This document shows, piece after piece, positions 25,688 to 35,423 of a stretch of 64,000 nt of DNA. This DNA is from Chlamydiae bacterium Ga0074140 (GTDB taxonomy: Bacteria; Chlamydiota; Chlamydiia; Chlamydiales; Rhabdochlamydiaceae): contig LNES01000006.1 of the NCBI GenBank assembly GCA_001464115.1, positions 1 through 64,000 of the forward strand, in the 5' to 3' direction. The translations under genes were made by a program, and so were the position numbers. Each line of letters opens with the position of its first letter. The first letter of the stretch is position 1. Under the pieces are notes generated by a model. It saw nothing but the letters and a program-made list of their open reading frames with translations. It made no database searches and had not been told where the DNA came from.

Positions 25688-26398
25688 ATGTCGCAGCTTA
25701 TCTTTGACAATCTCGTTGTGGATGTCGTCCGCAAAGCCATCAAGAATCTCCACTTGAGGATCTTTCCTTCAGAGGGACGCGTGCGCGTGACCGTCCCCTT
25801 CTTTGTGAGTGAAACACTCATCCGTCGAAGACTTGCGCATAAGATGCCCTGGATCAAACGCAAGCTCGCACAATTTGCAGATACACCTCGACCCCTTCCT
25901 CAAATGATGGTCTCAGGAGAAACCCACTATTTCCTAGGTAAGCCCTTCACCCTACAACTCGTTGAACACCCTAGCTTACGGCCAACCGTCTTGCGTGACG
26001 AGGCCCAGATAAACCTCTATGCCCGACCGGCAAGCGACATCAACGAACGCAAAAAGACCCTAGAACTCTGGTACCGCAAGGAGTTCCAGGCTCTACTCCC
26101 CTCTCTCTTAGAAAAGTGGGAGCCTATTGTTGGCGTAAAAATCGCCCGCTGCACCGTTAAAAAAATGAATACGCGTTGGGGTTCCTGCAGCATCCAATCA
26201 AGACGCATCTCCCTCAATCTAGAACTCGTGAAAAAGCCGCTAGAGTGTCTCGAGTATGTCCTGGTCCATGAGCTGGTTCATTTGCATGAACGGCTCCATA
26301 ACAAGCGCTTCTGGGCCCTTATGGATCAATTTATGCCTTCCTGGCGTAATCATCGGGCAATATTAAACCAATCTCAAACAGAGGAAATCTGCAATTAA
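25688..26398 (+). CDS. YgjP-type zinc metallopeptidase (DUF45)
   Basis: 236 residues. The zinc motif is HELVHLHE near residue 195, followed by the third ligand region (HNKRFWALM), as in the SprT/M48-related YgjP family. TRWGSC upstream of the motif is also a hallmark. The family is intracellular and of uncertain substrate. It is the first gene of the block bracketed by the two family-B repeats. Confidence 0.9.
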   Translation: MSQLIFDNLVVDVVRKAIKNLHLRIFPSEGRVRVTVPFFVSETLIRRRLAHKMPWIKRKLAQFADTPRPLPQMMVSGETHYFLGKPFTLQLVEHPSLRPTVLRDEAQINLYARPASDINERKKTLELWYRKEFQALLPSLLEKWEPIVGVKIARCTVKKMNTRWGSCSIQSRRISLNLELVKKPLECLEYVLVHELVHLHERLHNKRFWALMDQFMPSWRNHRAILNQSQTEEICN

Positions 26399-26540
26399 CA
26401 AAAAAATATATAAAAAAAATATTATTCTTATAATTTAAAAAATTAAGTTTATAAAAATACAAAGATTAAATAATTGAGCGTTGATTTTTAAGGGAAAACC
26501 TCATAATATTTTTCCTAAACAAGACTAAAATGAGAGTTTT

Positions 26541-27419
26541 ATGACAAACCCCATTACCTGCTGCTCTAGCGATGCAATATCCGTCCTAAATGCGTGGAGA
26601 AATGACGCATCCAGCCGCACCGTCCTGGTTGGAAAAAGTGTTGTCACAGAGCTAGGTCTTGCTCTTCTCGCTACAACTGCCCTTGTCGAAACCGTTGCCT
26701 GGGCCGCCTTCACTGCACTGTCGATCCTTGTTCTTCCTTGTGACACCGAACCATTTAAATTTTTTGCAAGCCTCGTTGCCAGCAGCGCATTTACCACTCT
26801 CTGGGCCCTCACAAGCGTTTTGTTCTTTAATATATTCGCAAGACGTCTCGATACAAGCGAATCCGATGCGAGAGGTTCAGCGCTTCGAATGCTTTGCTGT
26901 GGGGAAGAAGAAAGGGCGGCTCCCGCACCGGTAAATCCTCGTCAGATAAATCCCGGTCAGAACGCTCGTCCTGCCGTCTCTACTCCAAACCCTGCGGCTG
27001 ATGTGATTGTTGAAGTTGTAAAGAGTTTCTCCCTTGAAACGAGAACACTCTTTGAAGAGTGGGAGTCTGCCGTGCTCCATTTAATGCTTGCGAAAGTCGC
27101 GTATACTTATGCTTTTGGTACAAAAAAGAAAGAGGCTATCCCTGCATTTTTCACTGCCCAAACAAAAGAAGGAATTCAACAGCTGCGAGCAATGAGCCCT
27201 TCTAGCAACGCGTTAGAAACCATCGAAGCACAATTCCAATGTTGGGACCTTACCCTTGCAACTGCTACAAATCCTTCTGAAGCGGACACTTTGAAAATAC
27301 CCGATAAAGCAACACAGGATCTATTTACTAAAATAAGAAACACTGGCGCTTATGAACTTCAAAGCGCGTTTTCAAAAACAGATACAGGTGAAGCTATTAG
27401 GCGGCTTACCACTCCCTAA
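26541..27419 (+). CDS. Putative membrane-inserted protein of unknown function
   Basis: 292 residues, not recognised. A polar 40-residue N-terminus with CC motif is followed by two long hydrophobic stretches (about 40-75 and 77-100) separated by a short charged loop, then a proline-rich linker (about 118-150) and a soluble C-terminal region. This bilobed hydrophobic layout is like chlamydial Inc proteins, but other membrane proteins also look like this. The 140 bases before it are extremely A/T-rich. It converges with the pirin gene four bases away. Confidence 0.65.
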   Translation: MTNPITCCSSDAISVLNAWRNDASSRTVLVGKSVVTELGLALLATTALVETVAWAAFTALSILVLPCDTEPFKFFASLVASSAFTTLWALTSVLFFNIFARRLDTSESDARGSALRMLCCGEEERAAPAPVNPRQINPGQNARPAVSTPNPAADVIVEVVKSFSLETRTLFEEWESAVLHLMLAKVAYTYAFGTKKKEAIPAFFTAQTKEGIQQLRAMSPSSNALETIEAQFQCWDLTLATATNPSEADTLKIPDKATQDLFTKIRNTGAYELQSAFSKTDTGEAIRRLTTP

Positions 27420-27423
27420 AGAT

Positions 27424-28116
27424 TCACTTCATATCAAACAAAAGCACTCTAGTATTTGAAAGCGCTTCGAGCTGAATCGCTGTGCCGGGCTCAATGGCGA
27501 CGCCATCGCCGGCATGAAGAGCATCCGTATTCAACTTCAGATCCCCTTCGAGAACTTGCAACCAAGCGTATCGGTTAAGGGCGAGTTTTTTCTCTGCGCG
27601 TTTTCCTTTCTCTAAGGTGATGAGTGAGAGCTCGACATCCTGGTGAATTTTCAGGGATTTGTCTCTTCCCGTTTTCGAAGCAATCACCGCCCATTTGTTA
27701 AGGGAGTCGGGTAATTGTGTCTGCTGATAATGCGGGGCAACCCCCTCTGTGTCGGGTTCTATCCAGATCTGGTAAAAGTGAGCGAGTTTCGATGAGGGGT
27801 TGTATTCGCTGTGCGTGACTCCCGTCCCCGCGCTCATGAGTTGAATCTCCCCCGGGCGGATTGTGGAGGCATTTCCCATGCTATCTTTGTGTGCGAGCTC
27901 CCCTTCCAGAACGAGACTCAAAATCTCCATGTTATCATGATGATGCGTGGGAAATCCCTGTCCCGGCGCAACACGATCCTCATTGATGACTCTAAGAGCG
28001 CGAAACCCCATGAAATCGGGATCGTAATAACTGCCGAAGGAGAAGGTGTGAATGGTTTTCAGCCATCCATGATCGAGATGCTTGCGCTCGCCACTTTTGC
28101 GGATTTTGTATGCCAT
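27424..28116 (-). CDS. Pirin family protein (YhaK-like bicupin)
   Basis: 230 residues. The N-terminal cupin has FPTHHHDNMEILSLVLEGEL and SAGTGVTHSEYNPS, giving the His/Glu metal-binding set of pirins (YhaK/YhhW); the C-terminal cupin is shorter. Some members have quercetin 2,3-dioxygenase activity; physiological role here unknown, perhaps redox sensing. Confidence 0.92.
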   Translation of the reverse strand: MAYKIRKSGERKHLDHGWLKTIHTFSFGSYYDPDFMGFRALRVINEDRVAPGQGFPTHHHDNMEILSLVLEGELAHKDSMGNASTIRPGEIQLMSAGTGVTHSEYNPSSKLAHFYQIWIEPDTEGVAPHYQQTQLPDSLNKWAVIASKTGRDKSLKIHQDVELSLITLEKGKRAEKKLALNRYAWLQVLEGDLKLNTDALHAGDGVAIEPGTAIQLEALSNTRVLLFDMK

Positions 28117-28156
28117 GTGTGCAAGTTAACAGATTTTCCGCGCTCAAAACAAGAGA

Positions 28157-28576
28157 TTACAAAATCTTTCTAACAAGCAGCTCCGGACGCACCCTCGGAT
28201 AGACGCTGGGGATTTTGCGAGCAAGTTTGTAAAGCTTTGCTGCGCTATAGATGAGAACCGGAGAGCAGGCTCCTACAACTGCCGTTGTCACCATTTTAAG
28301 CGCGCCTTCAGGTGCTCCCAAAAAAAAAGGAAAAGTCAATGTCACAAAATACAACGACACGCCAAGCATCGTGCGAAAGCGGGGGATCTCCTTAAGAGCG
28401 TGATTGATCTCCTGCGCTTCTACCAAAACAATGGAATCTCCATACCCTTTTCGCAAAGCCTCTTGCTCGAATGCGATATTCCGAATCATTGCCCCTTGCA
28501 GATCTTCAGCACGATGCGGGCATAGGGCAACTTGCCACTTTGAGACTGAGGATACTGTTGAGATCCTTGTTGCCAT
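28157..28576 (-). CDS. Small membrane protein, unknown function
   Basis: 139 residues from ATG 28576; a longer frame starts 12 codons earlier but lacks a ribosome site. Two hydrophobic segments at about 70-90 and 92-112 are joined by a short GAPEGAL loop. The rest is charged. No family recognised. Pirin lies 40 bases downstream on the same strand. Confidence 0.6.
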   Translation of the reverse strand: MATRISTVSSVSKWQVALCPHRAEDLQGAMIRNIAFEQEALRKGYGDSIVLVEAQEINHALKEIPRFRTMLGVSLYFVTLTFPFFLGAPEGALKMVTTAVVGACSPVLIYSAAKLYKLARKIPSVYPRVRPELLVRKIL

Positions 28577-28703
28577 AATTACCCTGTTTTTGATCACAAA
28601 TTCTACAAACAACCCTGGAAGGAGTCAATTCGAACCCTAAGAGATTGTTAAGGTTCTATTTCTCGTTGCATCTTCTCCCCTTTATCGGTGATAATTCCCC
28701 ACT

Positions 28704-30113
28704 ATGAACCTCCCTAAAAGAACACTCTCTGTTTTTATGCTCGCGATGATCAACGTCGCAGCGGTAAGCAGCGTCCGAAACTGGCCTACCATTGCTGAGT
28801 ATGGCGTTTCTTCACTCTTTTTCTTTGGCTTGGCGGCGCTTCTCTTTTTTGTACCAGTCTCAATGGTTGCGGCAGAACTCGCAACAGGCTGGCCAAAAAC
28901 AGGCGGGGTCTTCGAATGGGTAAAGGAAGCGTTCGGACACCGTACAGGTTTTTTGGCAGTTTGGCTTCTCTGGGCGGAAAATGTGATCTACTACCCCACG
29001 CTCCTCTCCTTCATTGCCGGAACGCTCGCTTATGTCCTTAACCCATCGCTTGCGAGTAATGCGTTGTATACATTTGCAACTGTCATCGGAATTTTTTGGC
29101 TCACGACTCTCGCCAATCTTCTAGGCATGCGCGCTTCGGGGTGGATCAGTACATTCGGCGTCATCGGAGGATTGATCATTCCTGGCGGCCTGATCATCAT
29201 TTTAGGGATGGTCTGGTATTTTACTGGGCAGCCAATCCAACTCACGATGAGCTGGGATGCCCTAATCCCCGACATGAGCTCACCAAAGCAGCTCGTGCTC
29301 TTTTCAGGCGTGCTCGTGGCTCTGGCAGGAATTGAGATGTCTGGCGTTCATGCGCGCGACGTACAAAATCCGCAAAAGAATTTTCCACGCGCGATTCTCC
29401 TTTCGGCTCTTCTCATTTTCGGGTTTTATGTGTTAGGAGTTCTTGCGGTTGCCTTTGTGATTCCCCAGCATGAGATCAGTCTTGTTGCCGGATCCATCCA
29501 GGCCTTCTCCTTTTTTGTAAATGCGTACGGACTTAAAGAGATCACGGCGCTCATTGCCATCATGCTCGCTGTGGGTGCATTTGGAACGCTCAGCACCTGG
29601 ATTGCAGGGCCTAGCAAGGGTCTTCTCGGTGCCGCTCAGAGCGGGGACCTCCCTCCATTCTTCCGCAAACTCAATCGCCATGGGATGCCCGTCTCTCTCC
29701 TCATCACCCAGGGCGTCATCGTGACACTTTTTTCTGTGATCTTTTTGATTATGCCAACGGTGAGCGCTGCCTACTGGATTTTGAATGCCATGGTTGCACA
29801 GCTCTACCTCATCATGTACATCCTCCTATTCGCAGCTGCCATTAAACTGCGCTACAAACGACCTGATGTTCCGCGAAGCTATAAAATTCCCGGCGGCAAA
29901 TTGGGCATCTGGTCTGTTGCGGGTTTGGGAATTCTCGGGTGTTTCTCCACATTTTTGATAGGCTTCTTTCCTCCGGCTCAATTGGAGACAGGAAGCACCC
30001 TATTCTACGTGTTATTTCTTCTCCTCGGCATTCTCATCGCGTGTGGAGCTCCCTCGATCATCCTGCTCTTTAAAAAACCTCACTGGTCTCACCCGTTAAG
30101 CCATGAAAAATGA
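28704..30113 (+). CDS. APC-family amino acid antiporter (GadC-like)
   Basis: 469 residues with about 12 membrane helices. The N-terminus and helix 1 ([19 protein letters not shown]), the KTGGVFEWV segment and the GPSKGLL loop are characteristic of the glutamate/GABA antiporter branch (GadC/YjeM). Such carriers import or exchange amino acids with the host in intracellular bacteria. The 3' end overlaps msrA by 11 bases, so the two are translationally coupled. Confidence 0.9.
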   Translation: MNLPKRTLSVFMLAMINVAAVSSVRNWPTIAEYGVSSLFFFGLAALLFFVPVSMVAAELATGWPKTGGVFEWVKEAFGHRTGFLAVWLLWAENVIYYPTLLSFIAGTLAYVLNPSLASNALYTFATVIGIFWLTTLANLLGMRASGWISTFGVIGGLIIPGGLIIILGMVWYFTGQPIQLTMSWDALIPDMSSPKQLVLFSGVLVALAGIEMSGVHARDVQNPQKNFPRAILLSALLIFGFYVLGVLAVAFVIPQHEISLVAGSIQAFSFFVNAYGLKEITALIAIMLAVGAFGTLSTWIAGPSKGLLGAAQSGDLPPFFRKLNRHGMPVSLLITQGVIVTLFSVIFLIMPTVSAAYWILNAMVAQLYLIMYILLFAAAIKLRYKRPDVPRSYKIPGGKLGIWSVAGLGILGCFSTFLIGFFPPAQLETGSTLFYVLFLLLGILIACGAPSIILLFKKPHWSHPLSHEK

Positions 30114-30624
30114 TCCCTCTCCATCACCTTTTACAGACGAGGGCTATGAAAGAGCAATCTTTGCAGGCGGTTGCTTTTGGGGCGTTGAACATCTCATGAA
30201 AAGCGAAAAAGGGGTCATCAAAACAACCGTTGGCTATACGGGAGGCCATCTCGCCAATCCCACCTACGAAGAGGTGTGCAGGGGAAATACCGGGCATGCC
30301 GAAGCAATCGAAGTGATTTTTGACCCCTCTATCACCACCTACAAAACCCTTGCAAAGCTCTTTTTCGAAATTCACGACCCTACGCAGAAAAACCGACAAG
30401 GACCTGATATCGGCAGCCAGTACCGTTCCGCGATCTTCTATCTTAACGAACAGCAGAAAGAGACCGCCGAACTTTTAATCAACCTGCTCAGAGAACATGG
30501 AGAGGAGGTCGCAACAGAGCTTCATCCGGCGGGTCCTTTTTACCCCGCAGAAAAATATCATCAACTCTACTACGACAAGACGGGCAAGCAGCCCTATTGC
30601 CATCGCCGCGTAAAGCGTTTTTAA
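30103..30624 (+). CDS. msrA: Peptide methionine (S)-S-oxide reductase
   Basis: 173 residues. MsrA reduces methionine-S-sulphoxide in proteins, using thioredoxin. The active site is [10 protein letters not shown] near residue 24, and the conserved [13 protein letters not shown] and [13 protein letters not shown] blocks are intact. A C-terminal Cys (QPYCHRR) could be the resolving residue. It follows the antiporter with overlap. The family-B repeat begins only eight bases after the stop. Confidence 0.97.
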   Translation: MKNDPSPSPFTDEGYERAIFAGGCFWGVEHLMKSEKGVIKTTVGYTGGHLANPTYEEVCRGNTGHAEAIEVIFDPSITTYKTLAKLFFEIHDPTQKNRQGPDIGSQYRSAIFYLNEQQKETAELLINLLREHGEEVATELHPAGPFYPAEKYHQLYYDKTGKQPYCHRRVKRF

Positions 30625-30631
30625 TGCGCGA

Positions 30632-31240
30632 TTTTAGAAACGAGAGGAAAGAGGGGATGAATAGACATGTCGGGTGACTCGGCACTTTGTGTCCTCGTCC
30701 CCTGCGACCCCTTTGCGCCTCACCTCGCTTTGAAAAATCCCGTCCTCGGAGGCGGGGTGTGCAAAGCACTACCCCGCCCGCTCCGCTCTCCTGCGGTGGG
30801 ATTTTTCTGCGCGATCTGAGTCGTCGGGCTGCATCAAGCTCTCCCTCCCCTTCCCCTTGCGGGGCGGGGCCCCTTCCGAGTCATGATGCAGAAACGAAAA
30901 TTCTTTCCCCCGTACTGCGAGATGACTGCGACTACAACCAGAAGGGCCCAAAGGCTCTTCGGGTTCGGAGCAGAGACTACAGAGCAGCCGATGGCTTCAA
31001 GCCGCAATGAGAAATCGAAGCACAGGAGAGCCGAAGGCGGGCGGGGTTGTGTTATACACACCCCGCCTCCGAGCACTCGATTTGTCGCAGCGGATTGAAG
31101 CTCAGGGGGGCCGAAGGTGGGCTGCGAAGACGAGCCGAAGTGCCAGTGGCATTTCGGCCTGCTAGCAGGGTTTCAGAGCGGGTACGCAGTGCTCTCCTGG
31201 GTCCCCCGACTTGTGTGTCTCTCTTTTTTTTTGTCCAGTA
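30632..31240 (-). repeat. Large GC-rich dispersed element, family B, copy 2 (inverted)
   Basis: About 609 bases, the reverse orientation of the element at 25020-25667. The two share both ends (TTTTAGAAACGA...GGGGATGAATAGACATG on one side, TTGGACAAAAAAA on the other) and a module of about 120 bases; the middles diverge. It occupies the entire gap between msrA and the next gene. Like copy 1 it has many short palindromes and no plausible gene. Confidence 0.75.
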
Positions 31241-31260
31241 CAGAGATTAGATTTAGAAAA

Positions 31261-32019
31261 TCAATGAGCGGTGTTATTGCCGCAGAGGATTGCGTAATCG
31301 GGATCAGCGATTGTGCTGTTGACCAGTGAGTATGTGCTAGGATCCGTTCCTAGTCTTTTGTAGACCATGACAAGATCCCCTTTTTTCCAGCCCCACCAGG
31401 CGACGAAGTCAAAAATGCTTTTTTCCCAATGGGAGCCATCACTGAGCGTGATGTAAGAACTGCCGATCTCTTCAATCACCAGCTCGACAGAAAGATTCCC
31501 TGAGGGTTGATAGGCAACGAGAACCTCTTCCAGCGTCCGCAGGTTGTGCAAAAAAAAGATTCTGCGTGTGCCATTTGCCCCAACTTCTATCCATCGTAGA
31601 GAGACCTCATCATTCGGCTTCCATGTATCTTCAAGCGGGCGATTCTCGTCAAAATAACTCCGTTCGCGCTTCCAGAGAGATCCATTTTGCAGCCTGATCG
31701 CATCCTCGCCTGCTACAATCTCCGATACGAAGTGTCGGTAACGAGGTGTTTCAGGCAGATGGCAGCGCTGAGCCACCACCAGCATCCCACTTCCAAGTAG
31801 ATCTAGATTGAACAGCTGACATTTGCCTTCTCGGCAAGAAACATCTACTTTTTGCCCCTTTTCCCACCTGTACGCGCTCCAGCTATTCCACCAGTCCACC
31901 TCCCAGATTGTCCCATCGTCGAGCGCAAGAAAACTCCCACGCACATCAACGGCACTCACATGCGACGCCGCCTCAAGGACACCAAACAGACAGGAAAAAA
32001 CAAAAATAAAAAATGTCAT
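31261..32019 (-). CDS. Secreted protein with three W-rich repeats
   Basis: 252 residues with a signal peptide (about 1-18). Three related segments of about 30 residues occur at 31-58, 107-142 and 191-220, each with the pattern L-x-(D/N)G-(T/S)-x-W then, 15-20 residues on, W-(K/E)-(K/P)-(G/N)-x-x-V, e.g. LDDGTIWEV...YRWEKGQKV and LSDGSHWEK...WGWKKGDLV. These look like small beta-barrel repeats. Function unknown; I infer periplasmic or outer-surface location. Confidence 0.65.
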   Translation of the reverse strand: MTFFIFVFSCLFGVLEAASHVSAVDVRGSFLALDDGTIWEVDWWNSWSAYRWEKGQKVDVSCREGKCQLFNLDLLGSGMLVVAQRCHLPETPRYRHFVSEIVAGEDAIRLQNGSLWKRERSYFDENRPLEDTWKPNDEVSLRWIEVGANGTRRIFFLHNLRTLEEVLVAYQPSGNLSVELVIEEIGSSYITLSDGSHWEKSIFDFVAWWGWKKGDLVMVYKRLGTDPSTYSLVNSTIADPDYAILCGNNTAH

Positions 32020-32127
32020 GTCACGAATCTACGCCACTGGCCCCATTTTGAGCACGTTTTCCACACGTTATCTAAGCTTGACAAATAGGTCTGATTCGGG
32101 AACCCTTAGCCATAAGCGAACCAAAAC

Positions 32128-33261
32128 ATGGTTTTAATTATGGAATTAGAATTAAAAAGAATACATTTTAATAAAGATGCATCTAGAGATTTTATTTCTG
32201 TATTAAAAGAAAGGGTTAACAACTACTTCAAAACTGAGAAGCTTTCAGCGCGCGGGAATGTCGCCATGGCCCTGAAATCGGTCTTTCTCGTTAGCGTTGT
32301 AGCGCTTACCTATGCTTTCATCCTCAAGGGATTTGGTGGTGGCTGGGGAGTCCTTGGTCTTTACGCTTTTCTAGGCTTCTGTATATCCATTTGTGCGATG
32401 AATATCGCCCATGATGCTCTTCACGGCGCCTACGTGTCGCGTTCGCCCGGAAACCGCATTCTAGGATTTGTGATGGATCTCTTCGGAGGAAGTTCTTTTT
32501 ATTGGAAAAAAGAGCACACAGTAGACCACCACACCTTTACCAACATCGCAGAGCATGATGGAGACTTAAACGCTCCTTTTGTTCTTAGACTCTGCCCCAA
32601 AGCGCCACGCTACTCTTTTCACCGCTTTCAACACTGGTACGCCCCCCTACTCTATAGCCTTAAACTTTTTCATTGGGCCTATTTTTCTGACATGAAAAGA
32701 ATCTACAAGATCTTCACGAGTAAGGACCCCAATTTTTTAAAGCCGCCAAAGGGTGAAGTCTTCCTGATGATCGCGTTTAAACTCCTACACATCTTCCTAT
32801 TTCTTGGGCTTCCTATTCTTTGCTTACCCTTTCCCTGGTGGCAAGTGACCCTCTCCTATTTTGCTTTTCTTATGGGTGCCGGCGTTACGATGACGACTGT
32901 TTTCCAGCTCGCCCATATCGTGGAAAATGTCGCCTTTCCTCTTCCAGATACTGAAGGAAAAATAGAGAATAGTTTCGCCACGCATCAGCTCGCAACAACC
33001 TCAAATTTCGCCACAAAAAGCAAACTGGTCGCTTTCCTCTTTGGAGGATTGAACTTTCAAGTTGAACACCATCTCTTCCCTCACATTTGCCACACCCACC
33101 TCTACAAAATCGCTCCGATTGTCGAAGCAACGGCAAAAGAGTTTGGTATCCCCTACTACAAAAACCCCACCCTCTTCTCGGCAATTCGCTCCCACTTCAG
33201 AACCTTAAAAAGATTTGGCGCAGGAGACACTGTCGTCTGCTGTAAAGAAGAGAGGGTTTAG
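32128..33261 (+). CDS. Membrane fatty acid desaturase (linoleoyl-CoA desaturase type)
   Basis: 377 residues; ATG 32140 is an equally possible start. All three histidine boxes are present: HDALHG (near 90), HTVDHHTF (near 130) and QVEHHLFPH (near 311), the last with the Gln typical of front-end desaturases. No cytochrome b5 domain is fused. It introduces double bonds into lipid acyl chains at the membrane. Long hydrophobic stretches fit four helices. Front-end type enzymes are uncommon in bacteria of small genome and may reflect use of host lipids. Confidence 0.9.
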   Translation: MVLIMELELKRIHFNKDASRDFISVLKERVNNYFKTEKLSARGNVAMALKSVFLVSVVALTYAFILKGFGGGWGVLGLYAFLGFCISICAMNIAHDALHGAYVSRSPGNRILGFVMDLFGGSSFYWKKEHTVDHHTFTNIAEHDGDLNAPFVLRLCPKAPRYSFHRFQHWYAPLLYSLKLFHWAYFSDMKRIYKIFTSKDPNFLKPPKGEVFLMIAFKLLHIFLFLGLPILCLPFPWWQVTLSYFAFLMGAGVTMTTVFQLAHIVENVAFPLPDTEGKIENSFATHQLATTSNFATKSKLVAFLFGGLNFQVEHHLFPHICHTHLYKIAPIVEATAKEFGIPYYKNPTLFSAIRSHFRTLKRFGAGDTVVCCKEERV

Positions 33262-33263
33262 AG

Positions 33264-33422
33264 TTACTTCTTTCGCTTAGGAATTTTTGCACCAGCTTTA
33301 CGAGCCTGGCTGAGAGCAATCGCAACGGCTTGCTTTTGCGATTTTCCGGCGCGCATCTCTCTGCGAATGTTCGTAGAAATGCCAGATTTGGTTTTGGCTT
33401 TTCGACCTTTAACGAGCGGCAC
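33264..33422 (-). CDS. Tiny basic protein of the DUF6496 type
   Basis: 52 residues, GTG start at 33422 with GGAG upstream. The pattern GRKAKTKSGISTNIRREM, then KSQKQAVAIALSQARKAGAKIPKRKK matches a widespread family of 45-60-residue proteins with a K-rich start and the QKQAVAIAL core. It follows the DUF3096-like gene by five bases and so is the second gene of a two-gene operon. Function unknown. Confidence 0.85.
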   Translation of the reverse strand: MPLVKGRKAKTKSGISTNIRREMRAGKSQKQAVAIALSQARKAGAKIPKRKK

Positions 33423-33427
33423 GATCC

Positions 33428-33562
33428 TTACGCTCCTGCAATGATGCCGACAATCCCAATCAAGATGAGATAAATCGCCACGATAAAGTTGAGGATCGCA
33501 GGAAAGATCAGAATCATGATTCCTGCAACGAGTGCCATAATCGGATGAATGAGTGGATTCAT
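33428..33562 (-). CDS. Tiny membrane protein of the DUF3096 type
   Basis: 44 residues starting at ATG 33562, with a strong AAAGGAGAT site seven bases upstream. The protein is almost entirely hydrophobic: HPIMALVAGIMILIFPAIL then NFIVAIYLILIGIVGII. This is the DUF3096 pattern of two short helices split by a Pro. It precedes the basic small protein by five bases. Confidence 0.85.
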   Translation of the reverse strand: MNPLIHPIMALVAGIMILIFPAILNFIVAIYLILIGIVGIIAGA

Positions 33563-33663
33563 TTTGAATCTCCTTTTTCTCTCCTCTTAACCACTCCCTT
33601 TTTTATTATCAAAATATTTTTTGACTCGACATTAAAAAAAATTGATCTGCTAGGCTCCGGCGT

Positions 33664-35397
33664 ATGGACAAGCACGAAGTCGCACGCATTCTCGATGAAA
33701 TTGGAGTTCTCCTCTCCCTAAAAAATGAGAACCCCTTCCGAATCCGTGCCTATCACAACGCTGCGCGCGCTGTTGAAAATCTCGATGAAGATCTCGAACT
33801 TCTCGTACGAGAAGAACGCCTAGAAGATGTTCCCGGTATTGGTGCGCATACTGCCGAGAAGATCGCAACGTTAGTCGCAACTGGCAAACTCCCCTACTAC
33901 GAGAAACTAAAAAAGTCGATCCCTTCTGGTCTTCTCGAACTGCTCAAAGTGCCGGGCCTCGGTGCCAAAAAAGTGCAGATCCTCCACCAAAAACTGAAAA
34001 TCAAAACCACGCAAGATCTGATCGATGCCTGCAAAAAAGGACGGGTTGCAAAACTTGCTGGTTTTGGAGAGAAGACTCAAGAAAAAATCCTCAACGGAAT
34101 TACACAGATCAACCGTTATGGCAAAAGAGTTCTCTTCTGGGACGCGATGCAAGCTGCGAAATTTATCCTGGAGGGGCTCTCAAAATTAAAAGCCGTCGAA
34201 AAGGTGGAGCTCGCTGGAAGTCTACGCCGCAAACTGGAAACCATTGGGGATCTCGATTTTCTCGTTGCAACTGAGTCGCCCAAGGCCGTGATCGACTGGT
34301 TCGTAACGCAACACTGGGTCTCCTCGGTGATCTCCAAGGGCCCTTCAAAAGCTTCTATCCGCCTCAGCAAAAGTGGACAACAGGTGGATCTTCGCGTCAT
34401 CTCCGAAGAGCAATTTCCTTTTGCGCTGATGTATTTCACGGGTTCGAAAGAGCATAACATCCATATGCGCCAACGCACGCTCGCAAAAGGCTTTAGTCTG
34501 AGCGAATATGGTTTTGAACCTACTGGAAAAAAAACGGCGCTTAAACTTCCCAAAAAACTCTCCTCCGAAGAGGAGATCTTTAAGTTTTTAGGACTCGATT
34601 ACATTCCACCAGAACTGCGGGAAGACATGGGTGAGATCGACGCCGCAGAAAAAAATAAGCTCCCCACGCTCGTTGAAGAGAAAGATATTCGCGGAGTTTT
34701 TCACTCCCATACAACAGATTCAGATGGCCATAACACACTCGAAGAGATGGTGCGTGGAGCGCAGGAACTCGGATGGGAGTATATCGGCATCGCCGACCAC
34801 TCCAAATCGAGCTACCAAGCAAATGGCATGGATGAGAAGCGCCTTTTAGCTCAAGCGGAACGGATTCAAAAACTCAACCGATCGAAAAAATTCTCCACAC
34901 ACATCTTTGCTGGAGTCGAGTGTGATATTTTGACAAATGGCTCTCTCGATTTTCCCAACTCGATTTTAAAAGAGCTCGACTATGTGATCGTCGCGATCCA
35001 CCGCTCCTTTCAACTCGATGAGAAAAAAATGACCGCGCGTCTCATCAAAGCAATCGAAAATCCCTATACGACCATGGTGGCCCATCCCACCGGTCGGCTT
35101 CTGCTGCGCAGAGAACCCTATACGATCAACATTCCGAAAATTATTGATGCAGCAATTGCAAATGGAAAAATCATCGAACTCAACGCCCAGCCGATGCGTC
35201 TCGATATGGATTGGCGTCACTGGCATAAGGCAAAAGAGAAGGGGCTAAAATGCAGCATCAACCCCGATGCGCACAGTGTGCATGATCTGCAATATTTCCG
35301 TGCGGGGATCAACTGCGCACGCAAAGGATGGCTCGAAAAGCGAGACGTGATCAATACACTCACTCTTGCAAAGATGACAGCGCTTCTAAAAAAATAA
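33664..35397 (+). CDS. polX: DNA polymerase X / 3'-5' exonuclease (PolX)
   Basis: 577 residues, the length of bacterial PolX. The N-terminal part has HhH motifs (PGIGAHTAEKIA, PGLGAKKVQ). The nucleotidyltransferase core has AGSLRRKLETIGDLDFLV at about 179-196 with catalytic aspartates, and GQQVDLRVI for the third. From about residue 340 the PHP exonuclease domain begins with FHSHTTDSDGHN and has IADHS. It does gap-filling in base excision repair. Alone on its strand segment, followed by the D-amino-acid oxidase gene after 26 bases. Confidence 0.95.
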   Translation: MDKHEVARILDEIGVLLSLKNENPFRIRAYHNAARAVENLDEDLELLVREERLEDVPGIGAHTAEKIATLVATGKLPYYEKLKKSIPSGLLELLKVPGLGAKKVQILHQKLKIKTTQDLIDACKKGRVAKLAGFGEKTQEKILNGITQINRYGKRVLFWDAMQAAKFILEGLSKLKAVEKVELAGSLRRKLETIGDLDFLVATESPKAVIDWFVTQHWVSSVISKGPSKASIRLSKSGQQVDLRVISEEQFPFALMYFTGSKEHNIHMRQRTLAKGFSLSEYGFEPTGKKTALKLPKKLSSEEEIFKFLGLDYIPPELREDMGEIDAAEKNKLPTLVEEKDIRGVFHSHTTDSDGHNTLEEMVRGAQELGWEYIGIADHSKSSYQANGMDEKRLLAQAERIQKLNRSKKFSTHIFAGVECDILTNGSLDFPNSILKELDYVIVAIHRSFQLDEKKMTARLIKAIENPYTTMVAHPTGRLLLRREPYTINIPKIIDAAIANGKIIELNAQPMRLDMDWRHWHKAKEKGLKCSINPDAHSVHDLQYFRAGINCARKGWLEKRDVINTLTLAKMTALLKK

Positions 35398-35423
35398 TCT
35401 AAATCTGGCATACTCCCCTTCTT

